A DNA stretch of 34,106 nt from assembly GCA_002179805.1 (NCBI GenBank), contig NAVB01001732.1:1-34106 (forward strand), written 5' to 3'. A program made the translations under genes and the position numbers. The notes below the pieces were generated by a model, which was given only the letters and a program-made list of their open reading frames with translations, was not told the DNA's origin and made no database searches. Origin of the DNA: Acanthamoeba lenticulata (taxonomy: Eukaryota > Discosea > Longamoebia > Acanthamoebidae). Numbering within the stretch: the first letter of the stretch is position 1; each line of letters opens with the position of its first letter. Of the stretch, positions 9,750 to 18,720 are shown piece after piece.

Positions 9750-11055
9750 TGCTGAGCGGCGCGGCTACAACCAGAGCGACTCACGACAATGCCTTTCCCA
9801 AAGGATAGCGCAGGCAAGCATCTTGGTCCATCTGGATCTGGTACACCGGAGGAAAAGAAACCGCCTCCTGCAAGCCCCCAGGAGCACCATCCTCCTGAAC
9901 CAGAGAGTCACAAGGACCGGTGAAGTGCCGTGCCTGTTCTTGATCACCTTGCCCTAGAGGAGGGCGATGAAGGCAGGCAGCTGCAATGCAGACGATGACA
10001 GATGTTGAGGGGTTGTCCACCATGTAGTAGTCCTCCCTGCTCAGGTCCTTGTTCAGCTCCTGTCACAACAAGTATGGTGAAGGAGAGACAAGGGCCATCC
10101 CCTTGCTCTTCATCATCCCATAAGGTCATTAAAGTTGACTGTGGTCTGGAGCAGGAGAAGCTAGACTTGTTGCCTTGTACCCTCAGCATTTATTTTCTCT
10201 TTTCCTCCATTTTTGATTTAGATTCCCTTTTGATGTTGGTTTATTGTTTGTGAGAACAAAGGGAGAGGATGGCAGGGGACGAAGGATGGCAGTGGCGGCA
10301 GGGGGACAGAGCGGGGGAGCTCAGGGGTGGCACTACAACAACAACAAAAGCAGAGCGGAGCGAAGGCACATGGCCACCCTCAAGCGAGGTGGCACCATGC
10401 GGCGCGGGATGCCCCGCGGCTGTCACCAGCCGGCACGCGCCGCTGAAGCACGAGATCGCCACGTTATCCAGTCCTCGGGCGAGGCCGTGGTGGCCAGCAG
10501 CGCAGAGGGCGACCTTCATCATCTCCTTGACGACGTGCTCGCGCACCAACTGCACCACCCTCTTGGGGCGCCGTGGCCACAACTGCGCCAATTCGCGGTG
10601 CAGCCCGTCAGCAAGGCTCCGGTTGCGTCGTCCCATTGGGCCAGCGATGTTGCTGGAGTTTGCCGGCGAGCCAAAGACGGCCGCTTCTGCCCCGGTGCAC
10701 CAAATGCCGAACGTCCTCGAACAGACGGTGTAGATGTTGTGAGTCCTGCTGCTGCAAAAAAGCGCGTGCGTTCGCGGAGCAGCCGTGCAGGGAGCAAGGG
10801 GGGTTGAGTGGAGCAAGGGGTTTTTTTTCTTTCGAAAGAGGGCCGCCACATCACCATTTGCACCCAAAAACTTGAGTCGCTGCCCACCACCAATAAGACC
10901 AGGCCATCAACAGCAGCAAGCAAGGGGGTTAGTTAGTGTCGGCGAACAACGAGAAGTCGGATAACGGCGGCTGATGGCGTCAGCGGGACCTTTTATTGTA
11001 GGGAAAGAGAGAGAGAGAGAACAGAACTAAGGTATGAGTCGCTCGGCCCGTATAA
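9750..11055. other. stretch without a confident gene
   Basis: A minus-strand frame over 10241-10867 (about 208 codons, no ATG at its start) includes a helical part (HRELAQLWPRRPKRVVQLVR, then EMMKVALCAAGHHGLARGL) that could be a gene piece, but its ends are Pro/Ser/Val-rich noise. A (GA)n tract lies near 11005 and a TATAAG at 11051. Nothing else is supportable. Confidence 0.4.
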
Positions 11056-11061
11056 GAATGC

Positions 11062-11100
11062 AGGGACGGAGGAAAGGGTTAAGAACTCTTCTCCGTCCCT
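11062..11100. repeat. inverted repeat, 10-bp arms
   Basis: AGGGACGGAG at 11062-11071 and CTCCGTCCCT at 11091-11100 are perfect complements around a 19-base loop. A TATAAG lies just upstream. Function unknown. Confidence 0.8.
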
Positions 11101-11175
11101 CAAACTGTGGTGTGGATACTTGGCGCGTCGCTCGCAGTGCGTCTTCCACCGTTGTTTGCCCAACCGTCACCTGGG

Positions 11176-11538
11176 TTATTTGTCGACTTCGTCCATACGG
11201 CGGTTCACGATGACGGTCTTGCCAACAGTTAGGCCCATCATCACGCGCGGATCACCCACCGCGATGACTCCTTCAGGGAGGGAAGAGCCCGTGGAGGAAC
11301 CGAAAACGATTGCAAACCAGTGGGCTGCCAAGGGCGGGTCGCGCTCGCCTCGATGGATGGCCCGACCACGCCAATTGCGCAATCGCAGCGGGGCCTGGGG
11401 CTCCTTGTCGACATTAAAGAAAGGGAATGTGAGGCATGTGTCGTTGTTGTTGTGTTTCCACAAAGTGAACGCGTGGTGATCTTGAATTGCAGCATGGCTA
11501 CAATTACCGTCAAGGACGACCAAAATCTGCAGGTCCAT
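11176..11538 (-). CDS. hypothetical protein, minus strand (5' end uncertain)
   Basis: The frame is open for 120 codons from the Met at 11538 to the stop at 11176. The C-terminal 80 residues look like real protein: NVDKEPQAPLRLRNWRGR, then AAHWFAIVFGSSTGSSLPEG, then GDPRVMMGLTVGKTVIVNRR, ending MDEVDK. The first 30-40 residues are less convincing and overlap, in antisense, the start of the 79-residue gene at 11494. The true first exon may therefore lie elsewhere or the start may be internal. I recognise no family. If both genes are real they are divergent and share their 5' region. Confidence 0.4.
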   Translation of the reverse strand: MDLQILVVLDGNCSHAAIQDHHAFTLWKHNNNDTCLTFPFFNVDKEPQAPLRLRNWRGRAIHRGERDPPLAAHWFAIVFGSSTGSSLPEGVIAVGDPRVMMGLTVGKTVIVNRRMDEVDK

Positions 11539-11733
11539 ACTTCAACTTCAACTATCTATGGTAGCTTCGACACCTACAACGACCTTGGCTCGAACATCGC
11601 CAGAGGCCTCGATACCGCAAGGGACAACATTGCGTGGGTGGGCGTGAAGGGGAGTGATCCAATCTCTTCAGCGACTTATGGTTCCTTCAACTACGACGGC
11701 CGGACGTTCACGGTCTCCATCACTTACACCTAA
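11494..11733 (+). CDS. small beta-rich protein, 79 residues
   Basis: The Met at 11494 opens an intact 79-residue frame with no intron. The composition is Thr/Ser/Asp/Tyr-rich, with a beta-strand look (MATITVKDDQNLQVH) and a degenerate internal repeat: TIYGSFDTYNDLGSN early and TYGSFNYDGRTFTV near the end. There is no signal peptide or membrane segment, so a cytosolic location is likely. I recognise no family. An AATAAA lies 73 nt beyond the stop, which supports a real transcript end. The start is chosen because the frame upstream of 11494 does not read like protein. Confidence 0.6.
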   Translation: MATITVKDDQNLQVHTSTSTIYGSFDTYNDLGSNIARGLDTARDNIAWVGVKGSDPISSATYGSFNYDGRTFTVSITYT

Positions 11734-11805
11734 AGACTCACGACAAGAGTTTCTCCACCAGCCCAGCCTCAACGTGTTTCACCCGTTTTCTCTGACATCA
11801 ATGGA

Positions 11806-11811
11806 AATAAA
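11806..11811 (+). promoter_or_regulatory. AATAAA polyadenylation signal
   Basis: A perfect AATAAA follows the stop of the 79-residue gene by 73 nt and is followed by A/T-rich sequence. Confidence 0.55.
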
Positions 11812-11960
11812 CAGCTCCAGGGGGGTGCAAAATCCGTTCTTACTGCTCAGTTTTTTGACATTTCGTTTTTGTTCTCTCTCCTCAAGAATTTATCATTTTA
11901 TTCCTGGATTCTAAAGGTAAGAAGATCAATGCTCATTGGGATGGGTACGGAAGGTCGAGC

Positions 11961-12382
11961 TCAAAAATGAGCGCGAAAAGCCAACCATGGCTGGAAGGCG
12001 CAAAGAAAGAAAGAAAAAAAAACAAAAAACAAAAAAAAAAAGAAAAGATTACTGCCACCGGGTTGCTCAACGATTTAATCTGTTCGCGTTGGCCTTGAGG
12101 GCGGCGGATCCGCCCATGCTCGACCGTCTCTCGCGCATTCAGAAATCGGTAGCCTATACTCTCGGGAAACAGGCACTGCTCGCTCTCGGGGCCCGAGAAC
12201 CCAATGATGATCCTCAGGCTTGTATATCGCATCAAGTTGGCAGTGGTCGCGGAGTGTAGGGAAGCCTGCACTCCAGGGGGCGAGGCGAGATCTCGACGCA
12301 AGGGACGACTTCCAGACTGTCGGCAAGATTGCTTGGCGGCAGGCGGAGCAGCAGGCAGGAAGAGCAGTTGGGTGCGTTCCAT
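11961..12382 (-). CDS. spliced hypothetical protein, minus strand
   Basis: Exon 1 runs from the Met at 12382 to 12053 and ends ...IKSLSNPVA. A 62-nt intron (12052-11991) follows. It starts GTAATC, is almost pure pyrimidine on the minus strand, and ends TTCCAG. Exon 2 (11990-11961) reads PWLAFRAHF then TGA. The join is in phase. The product is about 119 residues; the best protein-like part is MRYTSLRIIIGFSGPESEQC through ESIGYRFLNARETVEHGRIR. The first 45 residues are Ala/Pro/Ser-rich and a later Met at about 12232 could be the start. The family is unknown. The poly-A tract seen on the plus strand at 12010-12045 is explained here as the pyrimidine tract of the intron. Confidence 0.45.
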
Positions 12383-12899
12383 CAGTGGGAACGTGCGGCC
12401 TGCTGCTCAATCTAACCATTATTGGTGTCAACAGCCTGAAGCGGAGACGGCTCGCCATCAGACACTAGCCACAAGCAACAAAGGCGCCGTGTCGGGTAGC
12501 AAAGTGAGGAAGGAAGTACTCAAGCGCACGGAGCCAACCGGTAAGAGCCGGCTTGGACCCGTCGACAAAATGAATGAGTGCGCCAATACAAGGGGGCACA
12601 AAGTTGTTCCTGTTAGTCCGACCCTTAACAACCTTGGAACCTCACGCGGTTAGCCGTTGCCCAGCATTAGCCGTGCCTTGACCGGTCACGGCTGCACCGG
12701 TATTGCGTTAAATCTGTCGCCAACAACTCAAAGGCTCGTTCCCACCACCAGGCCGTCCCTGTATTGGTTTCAAAGAATCTTGACAACACCCTCTTGCTCC
12801 AACTTGGTCCTGGTGCAGGCTTCCAGGTGAGGGGAGCTAGCGACGCACCGGGCACGCTCGCCTACCCGCGCCGCCGCTGGAACGGTTTCTTGTGGACAT
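12383..12899. other. stretch without a confident gene
   Basis: A plus-strand frame spans 12204-12653 (149 codons, Arg/Lys-rich, starting at an ATG), but its first half is antisense to the spliced minus-strand gene and it shows no motif. Nothing else is supportable. Confidence 0.4.
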
Positions 12900-13506
12900 A
12901 GGACGGGAAGTTGGGCAGGTGTGCCGATTCGTGAGTGCTCAGCGAAGCAGCAGCCTGGCACTCAGCAGAGGAGCCAGTGATTGGTCAAGTGGTGCCAAAG
13001 CTCAGCGTTGAAGAGGTACACCAAAGTAGTGGGCAAAAGTGGGAGACCTATTCTCAGAGTGAAACTTGAGGTCGTCGGCAGTTACTCGGGCGCTGATGAT
13101 ACGAGCCACTCACATATGGCCCGACCAGAGAACCGCGCCATGAGGGGCCGTCCAGATCAAGAACAATCTCGTTAGGGTTCCACTAGCGCTTGTCCCCACC
13201 AGCCCTTCAGGCAGTGCATCGATAATGGCCGCCTGGTCCTCCTCGTACGCATTGCCGCCCGGTGAGCCACGCCACGAGTTCCAGGTCGAGCAAGCGCTTG
13301 GACGCGGCATGCTGCTTCACGTTGGCCAAGGCGTCGGGACACACTGCGATTGGAGCGTGCGCACCGCGGCATGAAGCGCAGGCAGAAGGAGAGGCTCCAC
13401 AAGCCGTACACGTCCCCGGCGTAGGGGTCTTCCACCACTCGTGGGGTGTTGGGGAAGCGACAGAATATTGGCCAAGCCACTTCTTCGCGTGGATCTCTAG
13501 CCGCAT
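12900..13506 (-). pseudogene. zinc-ribbon-like unknown protein, one frameshift and three TGA
   Basis: The Met at 13506 begins MRLEIHAKKWLGQYS. A CTACGASPSACASC cluster (Cx2Cx6Cx2C) follows, which looks like a zinc-binding knuckle, then KRLLDLELVAWLTG. A one-base shift near 13258 continues the protein as AYEEDQAAIIDALPEGLVG and TRLFLIWTAPHGAVLWSGHM. The same frame then crosses TGA codons at 13112-13110, 13004-13002 and 12941-12939 while still reading like protein between them (VARIISARVTADDLKFHSEN; ALAPLDQSLAPLLSARLLLR). All three stops are one C-to-T step from CGA (Arg), a CpG change. The family is not recognised. Other genes here use TGA as a normal stop, so recoding is unlikely. Confidence 0.5.
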
Positions 13507-13662
13507 CCAGTTAAGAGGGCGTCCCCGATGAAAGAACGTTCCTTTTTCCTATTCTTTTATTTCTTTGTTCTTGTTTTTCTCTTCAATAAACAAATCGTTA
13601 TTTGTTTCATGCACTAGCTTGGCCCATGAAACCACTGATGTACATTCTTCAGGGCCTTCTTT

Positions 13663-14073
13663 GTGGTTGTCCTGCAATTCAGGTTGTCCATTAACCTCCG
13701 AAGCTGTAACGAGAATCCTTTGTACAGCGTCTCCACGGTGGTGAACATCTTTGATGCATCCTCCGGGCTCTCACCTTCCCCTACGCCATCAGCGTCGGCT
13801 TCAATCTCCACGTCACCTTCACCGACGCCATCAGTGTCGCCCACTGCCTCCCCATACACCATTGAACACGCCGCCAACATCGCCCTCAAGCTATACCAAA
13901 CCTTCACAGACGCCATCAGCGTCACCACAGTTTCCACTACACCAGCCCATCAGCGTCGCCCATCATCTCTCTCTCGCCTCTGCAGCCCATCCATTCGCCA
14001 TCTGATCACGGCGGCGCAAGCGACAAGAAACTGGCGCTGGGCCTCAGTCTGGGTGTTGGTTTAGCAGTGGTGG
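13663..14073 (+). pseudogene. receptor-like protein with Ser/Thr/Pro stalk, cut at an LTR
   Basis: The plus strand encodes CNENPLYSVSTVVNIFDASS, then a mucin-like stalk of SPSPTPSASAS / SPSPTPSVSPTASP type built from imperfect repeats of a unit containing ACGCCATCAGCGTC. After one frame change near 13980 the sequence reads SDHGGASDKKLALGLSLGVG, the start of a membrane segment ending LAVVV. This layout (ectodomain, Ser/Thr/Pro linker, then a Lys/Leu/Gly-rich membrane start) is usual in amoebal receptor kinases. The membrane segment breaks off exactly where the LTR begins at 14074, so the retroelement probably landed in this gene. No kinase domain follows directly. Confidence 0.5.
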
Positions 14074-14442
14074 TGTGACGAGGACTCAGTTAGGGTCGGT
14101 CAGTCTCATAGTGTGTGATGGTCGATGTGAAGGCAAGTGGGTAGAGCACATGAACGTGGTGACGAACGTGTAGAGAGAGAGAGAGAGAGGGAATGTATAC
14201 TGAGGAGTGGTGTACTGAGTGTGTATTAATTACTTGTTACACGAAAATAAAGACAAGCTTATAAAGATAATGACCAGCACGCAGAATGGGTGCTGCGGTG
14301 GTTACGTGTTGACGTAGCGTTCATTGTCTTGGAAGCGCGTCGCGAGGAAGACGGTCACTAGGTATAGGCATACCTAGTGACAGGCAGATGGTCGCTAGGT
14401 ATAGGCATACCTAGTGACAGTAAGACGTAAACCCGTGTCACA
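14074..14442 (-). mobile_element. LTR of a Ty3/gypsy element (369 bp)
   Basis: The plus strand starts TGTGACG at 14074 and ends GTGTCACA at 14442, giving the short inverted ends TGTGAC/GTCACA expected of an LTR. On the minus strand it directly follows a purine tract (CTTAGAAGGGAGGAA, complement of 14443-14457), the usual second-strand primer, and the end of the element's coding part. A TATAAAG box lies near 14260 and a (GA)n tract near 14172. Two 28-bp palindromes lie inside. The partner LTR upstream of the coding part is not in the window. Confidence 0.75.
14354..14418. repeat. two 28-bp palindromes in tandem inside the LTR
   Basis: GTCACTAGGTAT-AGGC-ATACCTAGTGAC at 14354-14381 is a perfect 12-bp hairpin with a 4-base loop. 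The same unit recurs at 14391-14418 with one arm change (GTCGCTAGGTAT). The period is 37 bp. Confidence 0.95.
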
Positions 14443-14830
14443 TTCCTCCCTTCTAAGAGGTGGCCTTCTCCTTGCCCTTCAATCACTGCACCTTTCAACT
14501 TCGCTCAAACAGGGGCAGGAGCTCATCAGCGTCGATCTCATCTTGGTCGACCCACACATTGTGGTGACTAGTGGACGAGGTACTGCCAATGCCCATCTTG
14601 GTCATGAGTGTCCACAATGGCATTGATCTCCACCTCCTCAGTGTCTTCTTGTTGGTCACATAGACGGTCGAGGGAGCTGCTGAAGGAGTCGCCATCATGG
14701 TAAGGTTTCAGAAGTCTGATGTTGACAGTCTGGACGTCCTTAGGATTGTTAACGTTCTGGATGACTGCAACCAGCTTGCTGCAAAGCTCACTGATGTGGT
14801 AGGGTCCAGCCCATGTTTTGTGCACGCCAT
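14443..14830 (-). mobile_element. Ty3/gypsy polyprotein, 3' end (integrase C-terminus and chromodomain)
   Basis: On the minus strand HKTWAGPYHISELCSKLVAV and VNIRLLKPYHDGD match the GPY/F segment that closes the integrase of Ty3/gypsy chromoviruses. EEVEINAIVDTHDQDGHWQY followed by LV is the start of a chromodomain, which tethers integration to marked chromatin. A one-base shift near 14570 puts the rest, NVWVDQDEIDADELLPLFER, in another frame. The coding part ends 40-50 bases before the purine tract and the LTR. Protease, reverse transcriptase and RNase H are missing; upstream of about 14950 I find no retroelement sequence. The element is truncated and frameshifted, hence dead. Confidence 0.75.
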
Positions 14831-15233
14831 CGAGGGTGAGGCGTCCTTGGCATATTTTGCCGCTCCATCGAGATTAGCCGCATCGGCCACGCAGCTGCTT
14901 TGTACCAGACGCAGTGTCACCTGGGGACTACGACGCGCATGCAAGTGCGCCTCCAGTGTGCACTGCCTTACTTCAACTCCCTGTTTGTGGTGGCGATTAG
15001 GGAGGGGACTTCTCCATCACCCCTCTGTCGCTGCCACCAAGGTGCGTATATGTGCAGCACTACACCCCCACTGCGAAAAAAGGAATCACTGGTGCTCACA
15101 TGGCCATAATTGTTACGGGCTGTTGGCTGGTGATAAGGCGACGTCCCACGGCTGATGGCGCCATCTGTTGCAGCATTGCCTCTTCACCAAGGCAGGCTCA
15201 CGGCGATGACACTGTGGGAGTAAGGCGGGCTTT
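14831..15233. other. junction beyond the truncated retroelement
   Basis: The minus strand shows a weak continuation of the integrase tail to about 14950 (SGKICQGRLTLDGVHK). Beyond that only short frames are present. I could not place the exact end of the element. Confidence 0.3.
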
Positions 15234-15521
15234 GTGAATGACGTGAGATGCCATGATCCTGCTTCCGCTCCTCCCAAGTCGACCACGATCACCTGGCCCT
15301 TTGCCACCACAGTGGCGCATGGTTCTTGCGCAGGATGCGCTCGTGCCCGCAAGGGTGACCACGATGATGACGTGGGTGGTGGTGCAACATCGCCCTTCTA
15401 CAACATCCCCATGTCACAGGCCAACACTATACCGCAACAAGGCTTTACTCTGAACAGCTGGGATTGCGGAGTTTGTCTGACCAGATTTACTCTGACAGGA
15501 GTTTACGTAATAACTGGGTGA
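15234..15521 (+). pseudogene. ectodomain-like fragment, unknown family
   Basis: A 95-codon plus-strand frame contains SCAGCARARKGDHDDDVGGG, then SPFYNIPMSQANTIPQQGFT and NSWDCGVCLTRFTLTGVYVI before a stop. Paired cysteines and Asn/Thr/Tyr-rich strands suggest an extracellular fold. There is no start, signal peptide or membrane segment in frame. It may be a piece of a receptor like the one cut at 14074, but there is no direct link. Confidence 0.25.
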
Positions 15522-15638
15522 GCATAAACAGCGCAGCGCGTCGCCTTGGGAGCATGCCTTTTTCTCTCCCCCACCCAGCCTTTAGCAGGCATTTTCCATC
15601 GCACCTGTGGCTCCTCGTGCCTTTCACCTTGGCGCCCC

Positions 15639-17245
15639 ATGGACAACTGCTATTCCTTGGCTGAGAATGGAAGACTGGCTGGCATGCCTGGTGAGACTCT
15701 GCATGCCATCATGGCCAATGCTCTTGGTCCATGGTGGTTCTGCATTGTGCGCGGCGTGTGTTGGCTCTGGCGTGCTGTTGTTGATGCCTCCGCCACGGTT
15801 GCCGTTCATGGCCTCCCTGATGATCATAAGTGCCTGTGTGTGGCGGCACCTGAGAGGGTGGATGACTGCTGTTGTGATCCCGGCTATTGGTCCAGCAAGT
15901 GAGCCCTGTCAGGCGATGATTGGCGCTGAATCTCTGTGCAAGCGTTGGACATTGTCAGGTGGGTATCGATGCGCCTGGATCTGTGGGACCCAGCCCTGAG
16001 GCTATTGTCACCTGGTGCACCTCGATCGGCGGGCCATCGCTCGCCAAGGCAGCGGCTGTGCTGGTGGCTTCCAATCGTCCTCCTCTGGTGCTCCACGCCA
16101 CTGAGATGGTCCTCTTTGAAGCGGCTACCAGTACTGGTGGGCGCGTGCTGCCGACCTGGGGTGGCTGGTCAGCGATCAGACCTGGCTCAGTATCGCTAAT
16201 GCGGCCATTCAGGCCGCCCTGCTGAGGGGCTGCGGCTCGACGCTGACAGCGCTGCTCGATGCCGCTCCGAGTTTCCTGACCCAGCCGGCGATACCAACCA
16301 GGGGTGGTTGTCGCCACAGACCACCCCTTCAAAGTGGTGGTCTGTGGCGACAACCTCAACGCGGTCGAGTACCTGCTCCGCTCGGGGTTTGACCTGTGAC
16401 GCGGAGACGGTGCGTACAAGCACTCGGACTAGTGGCGCATGATCGGGGATAACGGCGCAGGCCGGGTGCTGGCGAGGCTGTTGGATTTCATGGCCTAAAC
16501 CTCCGCCATGGAGCCTGGCGAGGTCAGTGTGGGACAAGCGTGTACCACGCGCCTTTGCCAGGGTCTCAGTTCCCATGCTCGACGTGCTCCTCGAGCGGGG
16601 CCACGCGATCTGCCTGGAGGGGCTGCTTTGGCGTGCGTGCAGGTACTCTGATGTCAACATGTTGCCATGTGCCATTGACGTGGGGCTGCGCCTCGGGACT
16701 CCAGTGGATATCAGGAAAGTGGCCAAGTGTGCGGTCACTGTGGCCTACAAGGACAGGCTTCGAAGCACCAGCCCTCCCGAGGCTGTCATACGCGGGCTCC
16801 TTGATCACGATGGCGGACATATCAATCTGTGGCAGACGCTCATCAATATGGCCAGATGCCAGTGGCCCGAGAAGCGCACTATGGCATCTGCGCCACGCAT
16901 CGATACGCCGACGAGCGATGCAGCGGTGGAGATCCCGCCCCCTGCCCCCGCCGAGACCATCCCGGCCCGGCGCCGAAAGACTCATGGACCTGGTGGTGTC
17001 ACATCCATCTGATATCCTGCCTCTGAGATTCAGCCCATGGGCGCGTCTACTGCCTGGCCAGCGGAGGAGGGGGAGGAGGAGGACGCCAGTGAGGGGAGAG
17101 ATGGCGGCAGCACTTCCACCATCGTCACCATCAATGGCTACACTCATGCCTGCTGTTATCAATTCCACGTGGTCGAGTGTTTGCGCTCCTGCTGCCTGCA
17201 GCAGGCGGCCCGCGACGCAGGACAGGCAAGATGGCCAGATACACC
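15639..17245 (+). pseudogene. F-box family gene, copy C (with ankyrin-like block, several frames)
   Basis: The Met at 15639 starts MDNCYSLAENGRLAGMPGET and the F-box-like core ANALGPWWFCIVRGVCWLWR, then VVDASATVAVHGLPDD and a Cys strip CLCVAAPERVDDCCCD. A stop at 15900 is followed by matching blocks in other frames: SMRLDLWDPAL, VLVASNRPPLVLHATEMVLF, and SDQTWLSIANAAIQAALLRG. Ankyrin-like parts come next (GDNLNAVEYLLRSGFDL; VPMLDVLLERGHAICLEGLL; DVNMLPCAIDVGLRLGTPVD), then KCAVTVAYKD, INLWQTLINMARCQWPE and the family's C-terminal TIVTINGYTHACCYQFHVVE. Relative to copy B it lacks about 100 codons between LLDHDGG and HINLWQTL, yet keeps the ankyrin-like block copy B lost. Several frameshifts and stops make it a pseudogene. 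Confidence 0.75.
16306..16355. repeat. perfect 20-bp inverted repeat (foldback) in copy C
   Basis: GGTTGTCGCCACAGACCACC at 16306-16325 is the exact reverse complement of 16336-16355, with a 10-base loop. The right arm encodes the natural family sequence (VVVCGDNL), so the left arm looks like an inverted templated insertion. Confidence 0.95.
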
Positions 17246-17859
17246 TAAGGGACAAAGCAATAAAACTCCTTTCTGCTCCTCCATGCATCGCACTGCACCG
17301 AAGATGTCTCTGCTCTCCAGCCATACACGTGCCCGGCAGTTGGCGCCAGTCCTCGGGGCTGGGTGGAGTGGCAACCACACTCCAAGTTTGTTGCAGGCCA
17401 TTGCTGTCCTTTTTGGGATCTCTGTCCCTCATTGGATGCCCCACTGGGCTTGATTTGGCTGCGTACAGTGGCACAACCAGGTAAAACCGACTCATCGCAC
17501 CCGACACCTTTGCAAATGTTCGGCACCATACAACTGTGGCACTCAACAATGAGGAACCACCGCCACCACACCACGCTGGCGATCCTCCGACGCCCCGAGG
17601 CCAGCTCCGAAACGCTGGCTGCAGTGCGCGCTGACCCGAGCACCAACCAGCACATAGAAGGCAACTGGTGGCTGGCCAAGTAGCAGGAGCCTCACACATT
17701 GCACAGCAAGGGTGTCCAAGTGCGGCAAGCCTCCCGCCCCCGCGGCGGCAGGAGCGCTACTATGCCGAGCAAGGGCGGCTGCACCACGCCAACCGTGTCT
17801 ACGCGCAACACGAGGAAGAGCAGAACATCGGTGGTGCACATACGACGACGGCTCGGCGG
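17246..17859. other. spacer without a confident gene
   Basis: A long minus-strand open frame covers 16566-17699 but is largely antisense to copy C. On the plus strand ILRRPEASSETLAAVRADPS and a later RYYAEQGRLHHANRVYAQHE read plausibly but are short and in different frames. No motif or RNA gene is seen. Confidence 0.35.
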
Positions 17860-18470
17860 TGACGATGCCTCGGCGTTTGATCAGGGTAGGCGCAATCATG
17901 GCCAACTGGCTTGAACGGTACATCCACGACTGCCACGCAGAAGCAGAGATCTCGTCGTCGTCCTTGTCCTCTTCGTCCTAGTCGTCTTCCTCTCCATCCT
18001 CGACTTCGTCCTCCTCGTTGTCCTGCTCCAGGTTGAGAGTCAAACCAAGGACGCACGAATGACGCATGGTTACCTACGCGTCGTCACCCAACCCCAAGCC
18101 CATTATTGGTTCGAATAGAATAACCTCCCCCCCCGTTGGAGATATCTGTAAGCGATAATCAGCGGTGACGAGCGCGGCTGCAGAGTACTCGAGTGCGCCA
18201 ACGAGCCTTGGAACCACGAGCGCACGTTGCTCTGCTGGGCCACCTTCGTGCCCCTCGTTGCCATCAAGGCGATACGCCTGGCCCGATCAAGGCCGATCAG
18301 GGTCGAGAGCGGGGGCTCACGGCTAAATACCCCCCTCCTTGGATACGATGACACCGGCAGCCATTCGGCCGACCAGCCAAGCCCGAGTTCTCCCCACACT
18401 CCTCCAGTGCATGGGCCTGGTGGAGAAAAATCTCGCCCGATCACCCCGGTCAACTCGGTGTGCTGTTTGG
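17860..18470 (+). pseudogene. possible multi-pass membrane protein remnant
   Basis: Three plus-strand pieces could belong to one membrane protein. The first is RLIRVGAIMANWLERYIHDC at 17870-17930. The second is a long hydrophobic run LVVVLVLFVLVVFLSILDFV continuing to LLQVESQTKDARM (17950-18060). The third is NEPWNHERTLLCWATFVPLV with AIKAIRLARS, followed by a Ser/Pro-rich tail (STPLLGYDD-like; SADQPSPSSPHTPP) to about 18450. They lie in different frames. The hydrophobic run is made of GTC/CTC-type codons whose minus-strand reading is an acidic tract with one stop (EEDEVEDGEEDD), so the opposite strand could be the coding one. Confidence is low. Confidence 0.25.
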
Positions 18471-18720
18471 TGTTTGGTTTCGCACCACCCTGGCGCCATC
18501 ATTGGTGGGTTCTGGATTGGAATGAGAGAGCGCGCTCACCATTGCTAGCGTGTACGACCAGGGATGGGTGGGCCTTGCTACACACGACCTCATGGCTCCC
18601 GTGCTGCGGCCAGATTTTTGGACGTCCCACAAATTGCCGTGTGTATTGCTGGTCAACTAAAGCATGGAGAAAAAGAATACAACTGGTCGAGTTGAAAGAG
18701 GGTCGCTTCTTGCCCTACCT

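Noticed and set aside
12900..13112. TGA recoded as a sense codon (all stops in this pseudogene are TGA)
   Set aside because: The F-box/ankyrin gene, the small gene at 5205 and the spliced gene at 11961 all end naturally with TGA, so TGA is a normal stop here. CGA-to-TGA decay explains the cluster.
16566..17699. 377-codon open frame on the minus strand
   Set aside because: It is antisense to F-box copy C, whose plus-strand reading has clear homology to copy B. G+C-rich coding DNA often leaves long antisense frames, and its residues show no motif.
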